From Chlamydomonas sphaeroides (Eukaryota > Chlorophyta > Chlorophyceae > Chlamydomonadales > Chlamydomonadaceae), in contig BDDC01000243.1 in assembly GCA_001662425.1 (NCBI GenBank), forward strand, positions 1 through 64,000: a stretch of 64,000 nt of DNA, in the 5' to 3' direction. Below, piece after piece: positions 13,401 to 28,400 of the stretch (positions within the stretch are counted from its first letter, which is position 1; each line of letters starts with the position of its first letter). The translations under genes were made by a program, and so were the position numbers. The notes below the pieces were generated by a model. The model searched no databases and had not been told where the DNA came from. It was given only the letters and a program-made list of their open reading frames with translations.

Positions 13401-16400
13401 CACGGCCCCCTGCGAATTGCGAGCGTGCGTGCGTGTCTGCGTGCAGCTGGTACATGCGGGACCACAGAAAGGTATGCTCAGCACTGAGCCCTGCAGCCAG
13501 ACAGCATGCTGGCTGATAGTGTCATCTCGCTCTGAAACGCTCGCTGTCATTGAAATGAGCATAATTATGTCACCTTCGGGCGCCGCGCTGGCATCATGTG
13601 TAACCTATGCATGTGCAACCCATCTGCAAACGCATAGGGCACCGAGACGGGTCGCGAAGTGTGGACCGGGCTGCGGCATCGTGCACCGGCGGCAGGGGAG
13701 CACGGTGCTGCCCTGCGCGATGCACGCCATGGTACGCCAGCGCGTGCGCCACGCGCCCATGAATAAAGATAAGACAGCAGGAACGAAGTGCCATTCATTA
13801 CCATCTGCTCTTGTCACAGTGGTGTGGGTCTCTGGGTCGGAGTATCTATGGATTGAGCACTTTTCGCTGCCGTTCCAGGGGTGAGTACACGGCAGCCCAC
13901 GCACGCCCAACCCCGCTCCAACAACATGGCATGTCGCTGCCACCACTAGCATATGTGCTGCCGGATATAAGCACCCTGTTGGCTAAGTGTATGTCGCCTA
14001 GACTCATGTGCCCTGTTCTGGCTGCTGTGGATGCCAATATGTGTTGTGGCCGCATGCAGGGCCAGCGACTACTGCCGGAGAAACGGGTAAGACCAGCAGC
14101 AGCTAGCAGATTTGATAACATTAGCTGCAATGCCACTGTTTCTGACATGCATCCGACACCACGGCTGCGTGCAACGTCTTTCTGGTGTGCCCGCCATGTA
14201 CCGACGCATCTGCAGCGGCGAGCTGGCCTCCTTCTCAAGGTGAGCTGCTGGGATGGTGCTCATGGTACTCTTGCAGCACTCCATCCACTGACCTTGCCGT
14301 CTTGTGAGTGTTTTGTGATCTACGGCATCCCTCAGCACGGCCTACTGCCACCCATGGCATTGCATGCCACCCAGCCTGCACAACTGATGTTTACTTCCGT
14401 CACGCTGCCATGCCCCTGTGCCACAGTGCGGCCGACTACGATGCAGTCATGGCCGCCCTTGCGCCGCGGCTGATGAGTGGGACACTCCCTGCACGAGCGT
14501 GGATCGGTCTTACGAGTAAGACCGCAATGGCACGCCCACGCACCCGACCCGTGCAACCGGCATTTATCCTGGTCCCTCCATGCATGCCATGCGTCCTTCC
14601 TTGCTGCTGGCTGGACGTCCCCACCGGCGCTTACTTCGCAGTCCCCATGCACCTTCATGCACGCTGTGATGGGGTGCAGTCTCGCATGCTCAGCTAACGT
14701 CTCTCCTGCTTTCAATTTTTAGAGCTAAGGTCACAATGGCATGCTGCCCTCTCTCGATCTCTCAATCAACCCCAGACTCGCCCGCGGGCGCCTGGCAATA
14801 CCTGGACGGCACCCCCGCCACCTACCTGCCCTGGCTGGGCAGCCCCATCATCAGTTCAATGACCGATATCGCCGTGCTGACCGAGAGCAGCTGCAACACG
14901 TGGGTCGATGAGTGGCGCCATTCGTATCCTTGTAATCCTAGTGGATGCGGCGCTGGTTGTACTATGAGTCATGCATGACTGCTGCATTAGCTCCACGCAA
15001 TTTGAGGCGGGTTTTGCGGGTCTGTCTCCAGCTGTATGTGGAGTGAAAGATAGTTGCACACACCCAGTCAGCGCCGCCTGCCTGAATCGCATTTGCTTGC
15101 GTGTGCTCCTCCGCCCCCACCAGGACGACCTGTACGCATGGGTTCAGGTCACAGTCGATGGCGGTGCAGGTTAGCACGAGCGAGGCAGTGAGCTGCTGTC
15201 GATGTTCATGGGACGGGTTCCACAAACGCAGTGACAGCGGCTGTACTAGCTGACACAATAATACTAGCCAACCCAATGCCTCCACGTATGCAGGCCGGGT
15301 TTCTGTGTGAGCGACCAGCCATTGGAGACGGTGAGGGAGAGTGCAGGAGCTCACGTCACCCCTGGGAAAAGCTTGCTCGGACTAGGTGCTGCAGGCGTTG
15401 CACGCACGCTCGCTCTGATGTCATACCTGCGCGTGCCTGTGTGCGGACCCGCTTCTTTCACAACACACATGCGAGTGACTAGTGGAAGGCAGCATTCCCT
15501 GCTGGCGGATAGATCCACATGCATGTTCAATGCGGTAACTCACGAAACTTGCATGCGCGACGCCTCTCATGCTGCAGACCAATTCATTGCTCGTGGTCGG
15601 CAGGTACAAGCCGGTCATGCCTGCTCGCCGGTTGGGTGCATCCTCCTGCACATTCGCTTGCGGCTTCCACCTGCGCCTGCGGCTCACCTCCTGCGCAAGC
15701 AAGCCTGCATTTACCTCGCCGTGCTGTGTTGCAGTTTGTGGGCTACCGTGTTGCAAGGACATGGGATGAAGCCAGCGAGGCATGCCGAGAGGCTGGGGCC
15801 AACCTGGCTTTCATTGACAGCCCCGCGACACTGTTCGAGGTGGGGGCCTACCCTGACGGCATATCCGCCGCTGTCCATGCATTCTGCGACGGTGCTGCAA
15901 GTAGTCTAGTCGCTCGCTGCATGTTTGGTGATGCCGTTCACTTGACCCTGCTCTTCGCAGTCCTCCACCTCACCCAACATCCTGGGCATGCTGCAGCGCA
16001 TGGTGGGCCCAGCCGGCACTGGCCCCAACAATCTGCATGTCGGCCTCCGCCGCGGCGTCGGTAAGGGAGTTAGTTGTGATTGACCGACATACATGTATAT
16101 GTGAATAAGCGGCGGTTGGGGCTTCATTTATAGTTGCGCCCCCTGTAGAATGAAGGCTGCACGCCGCCACGCATGCTTCTAATATTTCCCATACATCTGC
16201 GTGCATGCGTGCAGATGGTGTGTGGCGACGGTCCGACAACCAGCCAGTCTACCTGCTTAACTCTTCCTGGGTCCTGGGGCAGCCGAGCACCGGCTCAAGC
16301 TCCATTCCCCACGACTGCGCTGCCTTGCGGATCCAGTGCCCGCCGAACGCAGCAAATTGCTTGCTGCTTGGCCTTGTAAGCGCGCCATGTGACATCCCAA

Positions 16401-19400
16401 ACTGGTACATGTGCTCATACGGTGCGTGGGATTGGTGTGTTGACGCTCGTAACAGCTCGTCGTGTAGTCGCTGGTTTACCACAGTGGGGATGCGTGCTAG
16501 CCCTGTCTCTTCCAATGGCGCTTGCTTGAAGGAATGCATGTGTTGCTGATTTAGCAACCATGCCCGGACCCTTGCTCGCCCCCGGCGGGCCCGCCTGCGC
16601 TGTATGTAGACTTTATGCGTAGCTGGGGCTATGCGGACGGCACGCCGCTGATGCGCGAGCAGCAGCAGGGCCCCGTGGCCTACATGACGGCCAACCAGCT
16701 CACCGGCGGAACCAACTACATCTTCAGTGGGTCCATGTGATGCGGCACATGCGCAGTGTGTGTGGCTGCTAACTGGATGTTATCTTGCAGATTCGGACAG
16801 CTGGCTTGCAAACCGGGAGCATAACGGCACCGTGCTGATGACGATTCCCAGCGTGCCGCGGTGGGTGTTTTGCTGGCCCTGCTGGCGCACTGCCTCATCC
16901 GCAGCACCTTCCTTTTGACCGGCATGCAACAAGCTCGCTAGCTGAGCACTGATGACATGCTAGCTGAGCACTGACATGCTAGCTGGGCACTGATACTGAA
17001 GTTCATTTGTGTCTCCTGCAGGCCCGATGACTGTGCGATAGCGTGTAGCTTCAATAGTGACTGCCGCGGTAGGTGCATATCATGGGCAGCCCCGTGCTCG
17101 CTGCTGCCCGCACTGGCCGGGTTGCGGGCATCGACAGTAGTGCCTGGTAGCCGCAATCAAGCGGCGCATGGCCCAGGTGACATCACAGCAGCTTGCTTGC
17201 TAACCGTCAAGCTGCCTGCCCTGCCCACAGCCTGGGTCCTGCGGAGCAATACCGAGTGCATTATGTACGGGTGAGGTAGCAGGTCGCTGTGCGCGCTACT
17301 TGGGTGATGTGCATGCATATGCCATTGTTTCTGCACGGACCGGCCCCGGGGATAGTTGTGACATGGGCTATCGCAAGTGCTGTGCAGTTCTGCCGAGCTT
17401 GCTTCCTGCCGCCGCCGCCGCCATGGTGCTGTGTGCATGCATGGACCTCTGTGCGCATCCCACGCAGGCCTCAGCCGCCCCAGTCCGTGATGGTGCCGTG
17501 CGCCACCGGCTGTTCGTTGGCGGCAGCAGGCCTATCTGGTGAATAGTCCTCGCCGTCTGCAGCGCTTTACGTGTTCGTTACTATGATACATATCAAATCA
17601 GACGCTGTGTTAGCTGTAAATCTGCTGGAATCCTTTCGCCAGGCCTTACTTGCAGTGGATTCCGCAGCATCAGCGCAGCCCTTGTGTATCTTGCGCGATG
17701 CAATCGTTCACGTCGAGATTCAAACGTTGTCTCGAGTCTGTAATGAGCTTGAAATGCGAGGGCTGCCACCAAGCTTGCTTCCTGCGTCTGCGTACCTCCT
17801 TGCCTCCTTACATATGAATTGCCCGCTGAACGCCCGCCCCGGCCCCACGCAACTTCTTGTCCGCGTTCCCTGCAGGCGTGCCCGAGCTGCCGGCGCCTGG
17901 CATCGCCAACATCGCGTCCATTGAGGCCAACTGCGGCAGCATGGAGATTATGTACGCCATGTCGCAGGCACGTGAAGCGAAGCAACACGCACGCACCCGC
18001 CACCGGCCAGGGCACGCACATTTCGTTGCTTGCGAAGGTTGAAGCGGCTCAAGCAGCGAGCGTGGACCGCACGCATGTGGCCGGGCGCGTTGCTATCGCA
18101 TGACGGCACACAGAAAGCTTTCTGCTTAAGCAGCAACATGTACGGCCATGCGTATGCACTGAGCCTGGAATGATTGCCTAAATGAAATCGGATCGCGCAG
18201 GACAATTCTCTGCCGGACGCACGGCAAATTCCCAGGCCCTGCAGCCGGCTGCTAGCGCCCATGTGTCGCCGTGAGTGGTGCCCTTAACCCTAGGCCGAGC
18301 TGGCCTGCATGTCATGCGCTCGCAGTGACCTCGCTGGCATCCGAGCAAAGCAAGACGACGGCATGGTTGTGCGCATGTGCGACGTGCTTGGTTCACACAC
18401 GGCACACCGCCGCCGCGCACAGGCCCTGCTGTCGCCGCCGCGGAGCTCACGGAAAATGAGCGCGTGTCGCTGACTCAGTACCTGCAGCCCATGGCATCCG
18501 GCTTCACCCACGACGGCCAGCTGGAGCTCAGCGTCTTTGACGTTCGCATGGACAGTGGAGCGGCGCAGTCATTCTGCGAGCTGCTAGGTGCGAACGGCAG
18601 CAGCCGAGGGGCCCCCAACCAGGAGCAGGCAGCACGCAGGCGGCAATGGTGGCCCTTACCGATGTTCATCGCTCCCGTTGGCACCCGCGTCTGGCCAAAC
18701 GTGATTGGAAGACTAGACGCTGGCCGCCAACCTCAGACGGCCACGCGCACGCCTCGCCTGTACGCCCCCCAGGTGGCACGCTGGCGGAGCTTTCGAACAA
18801 CGACCGCCTTGACACCGCCTCGTATGTTGCGGGGCACGTGTTGCTGTCGTCGCCAGACAGCCTGTTCACGGCGCCACTCACAGCGACCACGGGGCAGCTG
18901 ATCTATCACATCGGCCTGTCGGACGCCGTCACGGAGGGTGCCTGGTCCTGGCGCTCGGGCGCCAAGCTGCTGGTAAGACAGTTGGCTTCCTGGTGGCGCG
19001 GTTGGGCGTATCAAATAATGCCTGCTCAACATGAGATCCAACGTGACGTGGTCTATGACACAACTACGTAATTATCTCACCCTGCTGCGCACCTGAAACA
19101 CTTCCGCAGGATCCCCGCTGGCGTTCCGGCGAGCCCAACAACGCCGTCATTCCCCGCTACCAGCCGTAAGCATTATTAATTAATATAGTCTGGTCGCCGG
19201 CTGGTTTGGGGGGGGGGATACAGTAGAGCCCACGGCGCATGTCGTTTGGAGTACAATGTGACTGTCTTCTCCGTTTTGCGGTCCTCTTGCAATGCGGTCC
19301 TCATGCCGTACGTTAAGAACTGGGGTGAAGCGTGTGTCGCCACGGCAGAGAGCCATAATACACCTATTGAAGCTACATTACTTGCAGCATCGCGCCACTG

Positions 19401-22400
19401 TGCAAGTACTTTCGTAGCGCACATCAACACCTCAGCGCCGCATTGTGTCATTTGTATGTTGCTCTTCCATCAAGCACCACGCACGTAAGAAGCCCTACAA
19501 AGCACGCGTACAAAGCCATACGGTGTGCAACACATGAAGCCCCGCATGAGGACAATGCCGTAGCCGGTAGCGAAGAGTGTGTGCCGCACACACAAAACCA
19601 ACCACAACACACTTCATTTTGAGCGCCCGCACGCTCAGTACCCAGTCCATCCCCACCGGCAGCAGTATGTGCGTAGCCGTGCTCTTAGCCGTGGCCGGCC
19701 TTGCTAGCCTTGCCATACCTCACGGCCTTCGCCTTGCCCTCCACCTTTATTTGCCGCCTTGAGCGCCTATTGCTACCAACAAAGCTTCATGACCCTCGTT
19801 GCTATAACAACATGCAGGCGTGTCGGAACGCAGGGAGAGGATTGCGCTACCGTAATACAGCGGATTCTGGCCACCTCCCGGGGCTATTACAACGACATTC
19901 CCTGCAGGCGAGCGAGCAAATGCATATGAACATGTGCCATCTTTCAGCGCCTGCGTGCACATGCTGCGGCACACTCCAGTCGCATGCATTGGTTGTATGT
20001 AATGCATGGCTGTCATCACGATTGCTGGCAGTTACGGCTTCCTGATAGCAGGTTGCTACTACGTATGTTTCCACTGTTGTGCAGGGGCTACACGGCGAGG
20101 CCCATGTGCCAGCGTGAGCAAGATGAATCAACGAGCTGCTCCTGAGCGATGCCTGCACACACAACAAAAACCTAACGCGCAGCTGCTGCACAGTGTGCTC
20201 ATGTGATTCTCACGAATATTGCTCATTTTCCTTTTGACAGGGCCCATTGTGATCTCGGGCAGTGGCGCACAGCTGCAGGCTGTCCCACCCGTAGCCCGTA
20301 AGTAACACACGAATCCCGGCCACTGTGTCGTGCTCAAGCCTTGCACAGCTCCTCACGTTAAACACAACATACGTGACATTGCTGACTACAATCCCTGCGT
20401 GCCCGTATGCCTTCACGCACAGAGACCATGGATGGTACCGCCCACTTCATGTAGGACTAGTCGTGACAGTGCACGCACGCGTAAATAGCTAGCTTGCATG
20501 TATAATTATTTCTTGTGTCGGCGGGGGAAATTTAGAGCCAGCACATGCAAGAGGCCAGGGTTCGGGATTGCGCACACTGTATGTCTGCAGTATGAGATGC
20601 CTGAGTGCCCCGTCCACATGCATTCAGGTTGTTTACGCGTCTCATGGACTGGCCCTCTGGTGAGATGATGCTACAGGTGACCCGTTGTATTGTGGGCCAG
20701 GTTGTATTATGGGCCACCCGGCCGTTTGTACTGGGTTTCATGAGTTCCATCCTGTCCTTCAGGACTTAAAATGTCCTTAGGGTACCCTTGGACTCTACCG
20801 CGTCAGATCCGGGAGGGGTAAAGTTTTGGTGGTCCAGGGTTTTGCGACACGCGTGTGGGTGCGACAGGCGGGCCGGTCGCCGCACAGGTGCGCAAAACAC
20901 CGCGCGCGCCATACAAAGCCCTTCTACATACTAATAAAAGAAGCTGCAAGGGCGAGATTAAGGACTTCCAGCAGTCGCGCACGTTTTGCACCGGAAAATT
21001 CCAAATCGGCGCGACCGACGCGACATGGCGGTCATGGTGTGCCGCGCGCTTGAACCAATTTTGCCATTTTGTTGCGTATTTGCATTATGCGTAGTGGTCT
21101 ACGCCGCAACTCGTGCTGTTTGTGGCTGCTGCAGGGTTCGCTCGGGAACAGGTCCTTAATGATGCGCATGTCAAACATGCGAGACACGTTTAATGCTACA
21201 CTGGCCTTCTATGAGTAGCTGTGGTATCTATAGTATGTGTACTGCTATGGGGCCGGCGGGCGCGGCCAGTGTACAGGTTCTTGCGCTTCATCCGGGGTGG
21301 CCCATAATACAACGGATTTCGGCCAGCGCTCCGGTTCCTACCCCTCGTGAAATAGCGCACCACATACCAGCTATGCTAAGAACCAGCGTGCGCCACCCTG
21401 GCAGCGCCTCAATAACCCATAGGGCTGTGTCCCCCCCCGAGCGGCGTGGCCAGAAACACGAGGTCCGTTCGTACAAGCTAGGAAAAACCCTAAAGTGGCC
21501 CATAATACAGCGGGTCACCTGTAGGTCAAGCTGGCAGATTGGTGATGCTGCTTTATGCCTGTCCAGGAAGGCTCACTAAGCTTAGAAACCTGACGTTGGC
21601 CTTTCGTTACTGCATCCATTTGCTCATGCAGCTGAGCGCTTCTGCCAGGCGCAAGGCGGTACGTTAAACGTTGATGTTTGTAAAGCCTCATCCTTGCTGT
21701 GCAGGAAGACACCAGCCAATTTAGCTGCACACCAATATTTATGCATGCATGCCCCCTGCACGCATGCTCGCGTATACTCATCCTGCTGCTTGTTTCACCA
21801 GGGCACCTGGCTTGGTTTGACGCACCACAGCAACTTGAGCAAGTCAGCGACATGGTCTTCAGCTGGTGCGACTACTATTGCTGCCACTTGTAGACCAGCG
21901 GCGCAAGAGCTGCGTGTGCTCACTTTGCAGGGCCCATGAGGCGTGGGTCTGATGCGCGCCCAGTGTTCACTAATCGATTTCTCGCTACATACAGGATGCG
22001 GAGCAGCAGCCGCTCAATCACGTTGGGTGTCTGGATTGGTGCGTGCGTCCCACACAGCGCTAGGCATATGTTCATCTGCACATGGGCACACGTACGCTAG
22101 CATGGCCATCCATTCTGCAGCAGCCTTGCTGGGCTAGCTTGCTCACACACGCAGCAGATAAATAAACCATCTTCAGCTCCTGCAGCTCCAGTTGGGCCCC
22201 GCCCATTATACCTTGAAGGACACCATCAGCGTGTGTGTTCAAGTGTTAGGTAGAACTGAATCCCACACGCGGCACATGATCATGTGACGCCTGTGTGCTG
22301 CATGTGCTGCGCACCCACATACATGACAGGCCTTACTGACCGCTACAATGAGAGCGAGTGGAGGTACACTGCTTCACCCGACGTTGTCGTGTCTGCCAAC

Positions 22401-25400
22401 TGGACCCAGTGGAGCCCCGATGCACCACTACGGCAAAACATAGACGGTGGGGCCAGGAACGGTGAAATGCAGCGTACCCCGAAGCTTGATGATGTTAAGG
22501 TGGCACATGCTTATGTAACTATCTTGCCGTAATGGTGCCAATCACCCACTATCCCGTGTGCTTCCTTACTTGCAGCTCTTCCGTGAGTTGATCGTGTGGA
22601 AGTCAGGCCATTACTGCTGCATGCGCCACACATTGGCCGCCGATGCATGCAGCTGATAATAGCTGTGGCCTGGCATGTTTCCAGCAATGAACAGAGGATA
22701 TCCATGTCCATTGCTCAAGCCTGCGTGCCTCGCCCTCCACGTGTGCAGAGTGCCCGCATCCAGCCCGCGGGGCTCTTATACAGGCTTCTCCAGCATGTGC
22801 GCGCATGGAAGGTCAGTGCTGATGTACGACAATGCATTCAGCTTTTCAAAGGAGAGATGCAGCTTCATGGATGGCGGCACATTGCCCGCGGATAGATCAT
22901 GACCGGATAACAAGGACGGAAGGACAACCGTGCATGCACGAGCCAAGTGATCAAGAACACATAACCTGTGTTTTGTGTTCTCATTGCTTGTGTGCTGCCG
23001 CAGCTATGTACGGGGCATTGCAGCGCGGGTCGATACGCGTGTACCCGGAACCAATGTGGACGCTGGTGGCGTCCAAAACCTTTTCATGGCTTGCTCTGCG
23101 GAGACGGGTGGGGCCTTGACATGACATCGCATGACATATATTGTTCGCATATGCCCACATGCATGTTCTATGTGCGATTGTTTTAGCAACTGACCTACCT
23201 GATCAGTTTCAGTTCTATGTGCTATATATGTTCAACATGCGTGCAGGCAGCATCACCAGCACCCTCACCGTCACCGTTCCCCAGCTCGCTTCCAACACCC
23301 CTGGGTTCGGGTGAGCATTGACAGCAGGTTTACTGCTGGAGCTGGCATGCACGCATGTGGTGATTATTACAGCACACTTTGACCCACGGCTCCCATTCTG
23401 TACGCACCCACATGCTTACATCACAGGAGTCCAACGGACATGGTGTACTGCAGTGGTAAGAGCACACGGCGGTGCCGCATTTAAATCACAACTTCATGTT
23501 GCACAGCCGAAGATAATATGATGCGTTCATTTTACTGCACAAGCCGTAGATGGACTGCTCTTTCATGCAGTCATCAGCGTCATTGTTCCTGGCTGCGTGC
23601 CTGATAACAAAGCGGTTGCTTGGGCGCCACCTTGCGACAGGCTCCAATAACTTTGCGGTTGGACTACAGCTGAAATCAGTGCCGCCGCAAGGTGGGTAGC
23701 TGCCCAAAGGCTGCGCACACTTGTGGGAGAAGCAGGCGTTGTCGAATAGCACATTCGCCATTGCTGAAGCGGTGTTGCCCAGGCCCATCTCGCCGGGGTC
23801 ACAGAAAGCTATACTTGCATTGCTGGATGACTGAGGGCCTATTGCCAGGACGGAAGACACGACTGAAAGCCGAACCTATGCAGGGCCCAGGCACATGGCA
23901 CTGTCAAAGCGGGCACAGCAGCGCTATCTATCCCCCTGCTCGTTGCACGCTGCTTGCACACTGTGGCCCCACCGCATCATCAAAGCTATGCCCTTGCTTC
24001 ATCAATTGTGTGCGCCCGTGCACCACTTCAGACTACTGGGAGCAGCACCCCTTCAGCAATGGTTACATGGTATACAGGTGCGCGCTGCACTCAGGTCAGC
24101 TAGGTCAGCAAGCAGCGTTAGCTACGTAGGCCAGGCATGCTTGATTGGGTGCGCTGGCGACTGGGATCGCTAGTGCACCTCACATGTCCCCTGCCTATCA
24201 CGTTTGGTGTCTTGGTTCCAGAGACGACTTGGGAGTCACGAGCGCCACGCTGATGTGCCGAAATGGCCAGCAAGTCCAGATCGGTGCGTGTGCATGTGTG
24301 CATGCGAGCTGGCGACCTGTACCGCCGGTCCCGCCGCTTTTTAACCTCCTAATGCCGTTTCGTCTGTTCACTTGCTATACTTGGGTAGTTCTTGCGGCGT
24401 TGACGGAAAGCTCCCGACTGATCGATTTAGTCGCGCCCAAGCATTGCATGCTCCTGGTCCCATATCGATCACCACACGCAGGAAACCCGCACCCATGGGG
24501 ATACTGGAGCACTCCAATGTACTGTAAGTCGCTACAGTCGCCGGTAGTAGTAGCCGAAAGAAGAAAATGATGCGCGCCGCTGCCCAGCAGCAATTGGGCA
24601 ACAGCCGGGCAGCCTGCACGCACGGACCAAGCACGCAACAACTAACATGCATGCACAGCTAGCCATACCTTGCTGCTGCTGTTGCTGCTGTTGCCCGCTA
24701 CCCTGCAGGCCCGGCTGGCTCTTTCATCTGCGCCTTTAACCTGCTGACTGAAGCGTTCCACCCCGTCATGGGCTCGCCAACAACGTAAGGCGTGCTTGGC
24801 TGCAAGCGATAGTCTCGTTGCTCGCAGGGCTGCATGCCAGATTCTTCAGCCCTGTGCCGCCACTGCCGCGCGCTTAAAGAATCAATTGCTGCTCGCTGCT
24901 GCGCGCTGTATGAGTAGTAATGCAAGAACCATAACCTGTGAAGCCGTTGCCGTGGCGGTTGTGCGTGCTCTGGTCGTGGTGTACACTTGAAAGCAAGGAA
25001 GCAGCTGCACTTACCATGATCACCTGACTGTGTGGTGTTCTGCGACAGGTCGCCCATTGACAACACCTGGGTAACCGGCGTACTGATATTGTGCTGCAGC
25101 AGTTTTGAGAACACCCGGGTGCGTGGCGCGTGGATGGGGTGGCCTTTGCATAGTAAAGACGCTGGTGCTGCTCTGCTGCATGCATTCTGGATAAAGAGAC
25201 ATCTCGACGACCTGCGAAACTCATGACCTGCGAAACGCATGTCCGCCGCCTTGGCTGCCTGCTTAATTTTCATGCAGGACTGTGTGGAGACTCGGTACAC
25301 CATTTCAGCAGACGGCAGGTATGTGGGTGATTGCTCGCTCTACCTGGCTCCGTAGAACGCGGCTTCCGTGCTGGGTGCCCGGATGGAAGCAAGACCTGCC

Positions 25401-28400
25401 TGAACTCTTGCTTGGTCAACGCACGAACGAGCTGAGCAAGCCATGTCCCGCCATCCGTGCGTCATGTGCGTGTGCTCAAACCTACGCAACCCCACAACAG
25501 CACGTCCTCGGCTCGTTGGATGGACCAGGTAAGCAGAAGGCCGGGCAGGCGAGCCGTGGCCCTGCTTGCATCAACTTGACCCAAATATTCGCATGCGACT
25601 GCCTGCCTAAGGCGGCCTACGACTACCATATAGCTGCTGCCACGATGCATTGATACATGTCTGCTCCCACACGCTGCAGCCGTGCACATCGACACGCACC
25701 CTGGTGTCCGCAAACAACGTGCTTTGGTAAGGACAGGGTACACGTGTGTGGGTTCCTCATTCGCTACTATCACTATCTGCGAGCTCGTTGTTTGGCGCTT
25801 TCTTCTATCTTGAGGCCACACGCGCAATGCTGGCCGCATGCTTTATTTCCGACCGAGCAGCCGGCGGAATGTGGCCACCATCTCGCTGGGCGTCTTGGAT
25901 GTGCGCAACGGCAGCGTGGCTCCGTAAGTGGTCTACTACCTGGCGGCAAATGCAAACACCCTTGTTGATCACGTGGCCCAAGGACACGGGGCGACGACAA
26001 CAACGTGGCTTGTGTCGTCCCACCTATCTTGTGCCTTCGCAGACGTGGGGGTGCAAGCGGCGCACTCGTACCAACTGTATCAATGCCCTTGGTTCCTAGT
26101 GTCGCTGCTATGATTGAGCCAAAGGTGCGGCTAAGTGCATGTGAGGGCCAAGGCGTGGGCCCGGGCGGTGTGGCCCATTGCAATGTGGCATTGCATGACA
26201 TGGCCTAAATACTGCTTTCGTTGCCCACAACCGCTGCCACCCTGTACAACTGCTCTCTCGCTCGGCTCGCTGGTGTGGCTCTGAAGGCTGCGCTTAGCTT
26301 TGCAAGCTCGAGCGGTGCTGGCCTCAGCACTGGCGGCGCTGACCGTGATGAGGAGTTCCTGCTGTTTGATATTGTCCAAACTTGGTACGCCCGGTGCAGC
26401 ATGGAGCATCTGCCCCTCAAACCGGCCTGCATAGCTATAGCGAGCTTCACCGCAGAGTGTGTCTCGCTGCACGCAGGTCGCTTGCTGAATTATTCTGCCA
26501 GTCGCATGGTGCGGTTGCTTGTGGTCGGTAGCACATGCGTGTGCACATGCATCTTGCCACACGCACTGATGCGAATGCGTCTGATTACCAATCTTGAACA
26601 AATTCCAAGCCCTGGCCCTGTATCTCATCAGCCATGTATGCGACGATGCTCTTGTGTACAAACGCTCTTGTGCAGGCGCCTGGCTGGCTTACATCGCCAG
26701 CGAAATAGAAATGGCCAGGGTGCAAGAATTGTTGTCAACCTGGACGGCAGGCCGGCTTGGCAACAGCGTCACTGTGTGGTGGGTCCGTGTATGCGGAGTC
26801 AGCAGGGCATAACAGGCCATGCATGTATTGCTGTCGGTCGGTATCAGCTGCAGCGTACCTGTCACAGTCAGTGCCCCATATGTGTACCTACCCTGCGCAC
26901 ATGCCACTTGCGTGCAGGTTTGGCGCACACACTGACGGTATGCTAGTTCATAGCTTCAGGCAGAATGAAATTTGCTACTGTATCTGGCTGTATCGTTCGC
27001 CAACAACTAGCTAGATGTATGCTGCCAGCTGAGTGCATGCGTCATTACAGCTGACCTTCTTGCATATCCTTGCTGATGCTTTCGTACCAATACCCAGGCA
27101 ACCGGGGCTGGGTGTACACAACGGGGTCAAGTGTGGACTGGGGTGAGCACAAGCAAGCTGGGCTGTGTGGCTGCTTCACACGTGACGTCCATTCGTGAGG
27201 TCCTCAACAGCCAAAGCCCTAATTTCCATTCACCAACACAGGCCTGTGGGGCGCGGATGGGCTGGCACCAGTAACAAAGCAGTGTGGCGTCATCACCTAC
27301 ACCACCACGACTGTCAGGTATATATGTGTGGACGCATTAATGCCAATATTGGACCAGGTGTTTTACAAGTTCATTTACAGTTTGTTTTACCAGTTCGTTT
27401 ACAAATTTATGATACATCTGGTCCAAAATCATCTATTGAAATGTCTGTGAAGTTGACGAGCACTGCACACGCGCAATAACACGGTGTATGTAAAACGTGC
27501 TGCTTATTGGTAGTGCATTGCTTCGTTCCGTCTATATATCTGTGCGCCCCGAAGGACTTGCTGAGCTGGCTCTGCATCTATAAACAAACAGTGGTCACAT
27601 ACCTTTTATCATCAGCTTGCTTGTAGCCCAGATGCTTACTGAGCTCATGGCATGGACCATCTTTCTTGCTTGCCGATTATCTCCGCTGTCATCAATCCTC
27701 AGCTGGGCACCAGTGGAGTGTGGGGACCATTTTGCGGTGCTGTGCCGTCGACGCCTCGACCGCCGGCCAGCCCCACTCGTCAGTGCAGTCCCGGTGGCGT
27801 CCATGCTGGTCCGTGGTGTGCGTGTGAGCGCCTTCTCGCAGCAGATGAATTGGCACCAGGTGGGGTGTCGTCGCTTAGGGACTTTGCGCAAATGTGTCAG
27901 CCGGTAGCAACCGCTTGCATGCAGGAAGTCCTCTGACGTGCTACACATGCCTGCAGGCTGTGGCCTTCTGCAACCAGAAGGTACGAATCCAGCCGACCAA
28001 CAACAGCCTGATAGAATCATACCCAACAGTCGGCCGTGCCGCAATACCTTGCCATGGACGCTGCAGGGCAGCAACCTCACCAGCGTCCGCAGTGAGGAGG
28101 AGGCGTTGCGGATCATTGGGATGGTGCAGGCATGGGCCTTGAACCAGCGCGTGTTGGGCATTATCAGGTGAGCCACGCGATTCCTGGTGGCTCCATCTGC
28201 AGTCGAATTCGTACACGGTAGTCAGACATTCGGCACTGCTTGCGCCGGCCCACTTGCAGAGTCTGGATTGGAGGGTCATGGCAAGGTGAGGGTGCGTGGC
28301 TACCATCTACCTGCTGTCGCTTCCGCCAGCATGTCGCCATCCTGCACAAGAAGGCGGGGCGACCGTCAAATGAATCATGTCGCCCTACCTCAATGCTGTC

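Noticed and set aside
15124..15171. Reading DDLYAWVQVTVDGGA for the exon at 15124
   Set aside because: That frame neither follows from the preceding exon nor joins AGFLCERP; the alternative TTCTHGFRSQ does both.
17968..17972. A fifth GC-AG intron (CAG|GCACGT)
   Set aside because: The ordinary donor GTGAAG at 17972 gives the phase required by the exon at 18423.
22815..22902. A further CTLD starting SVLMYDNAFSFSKERC
   Set aside because: What follows (YVRGIAARVDTRVPG, NLFMACS) fits the VMO-I-like unit, not a CTLD body; it is counted with array II.
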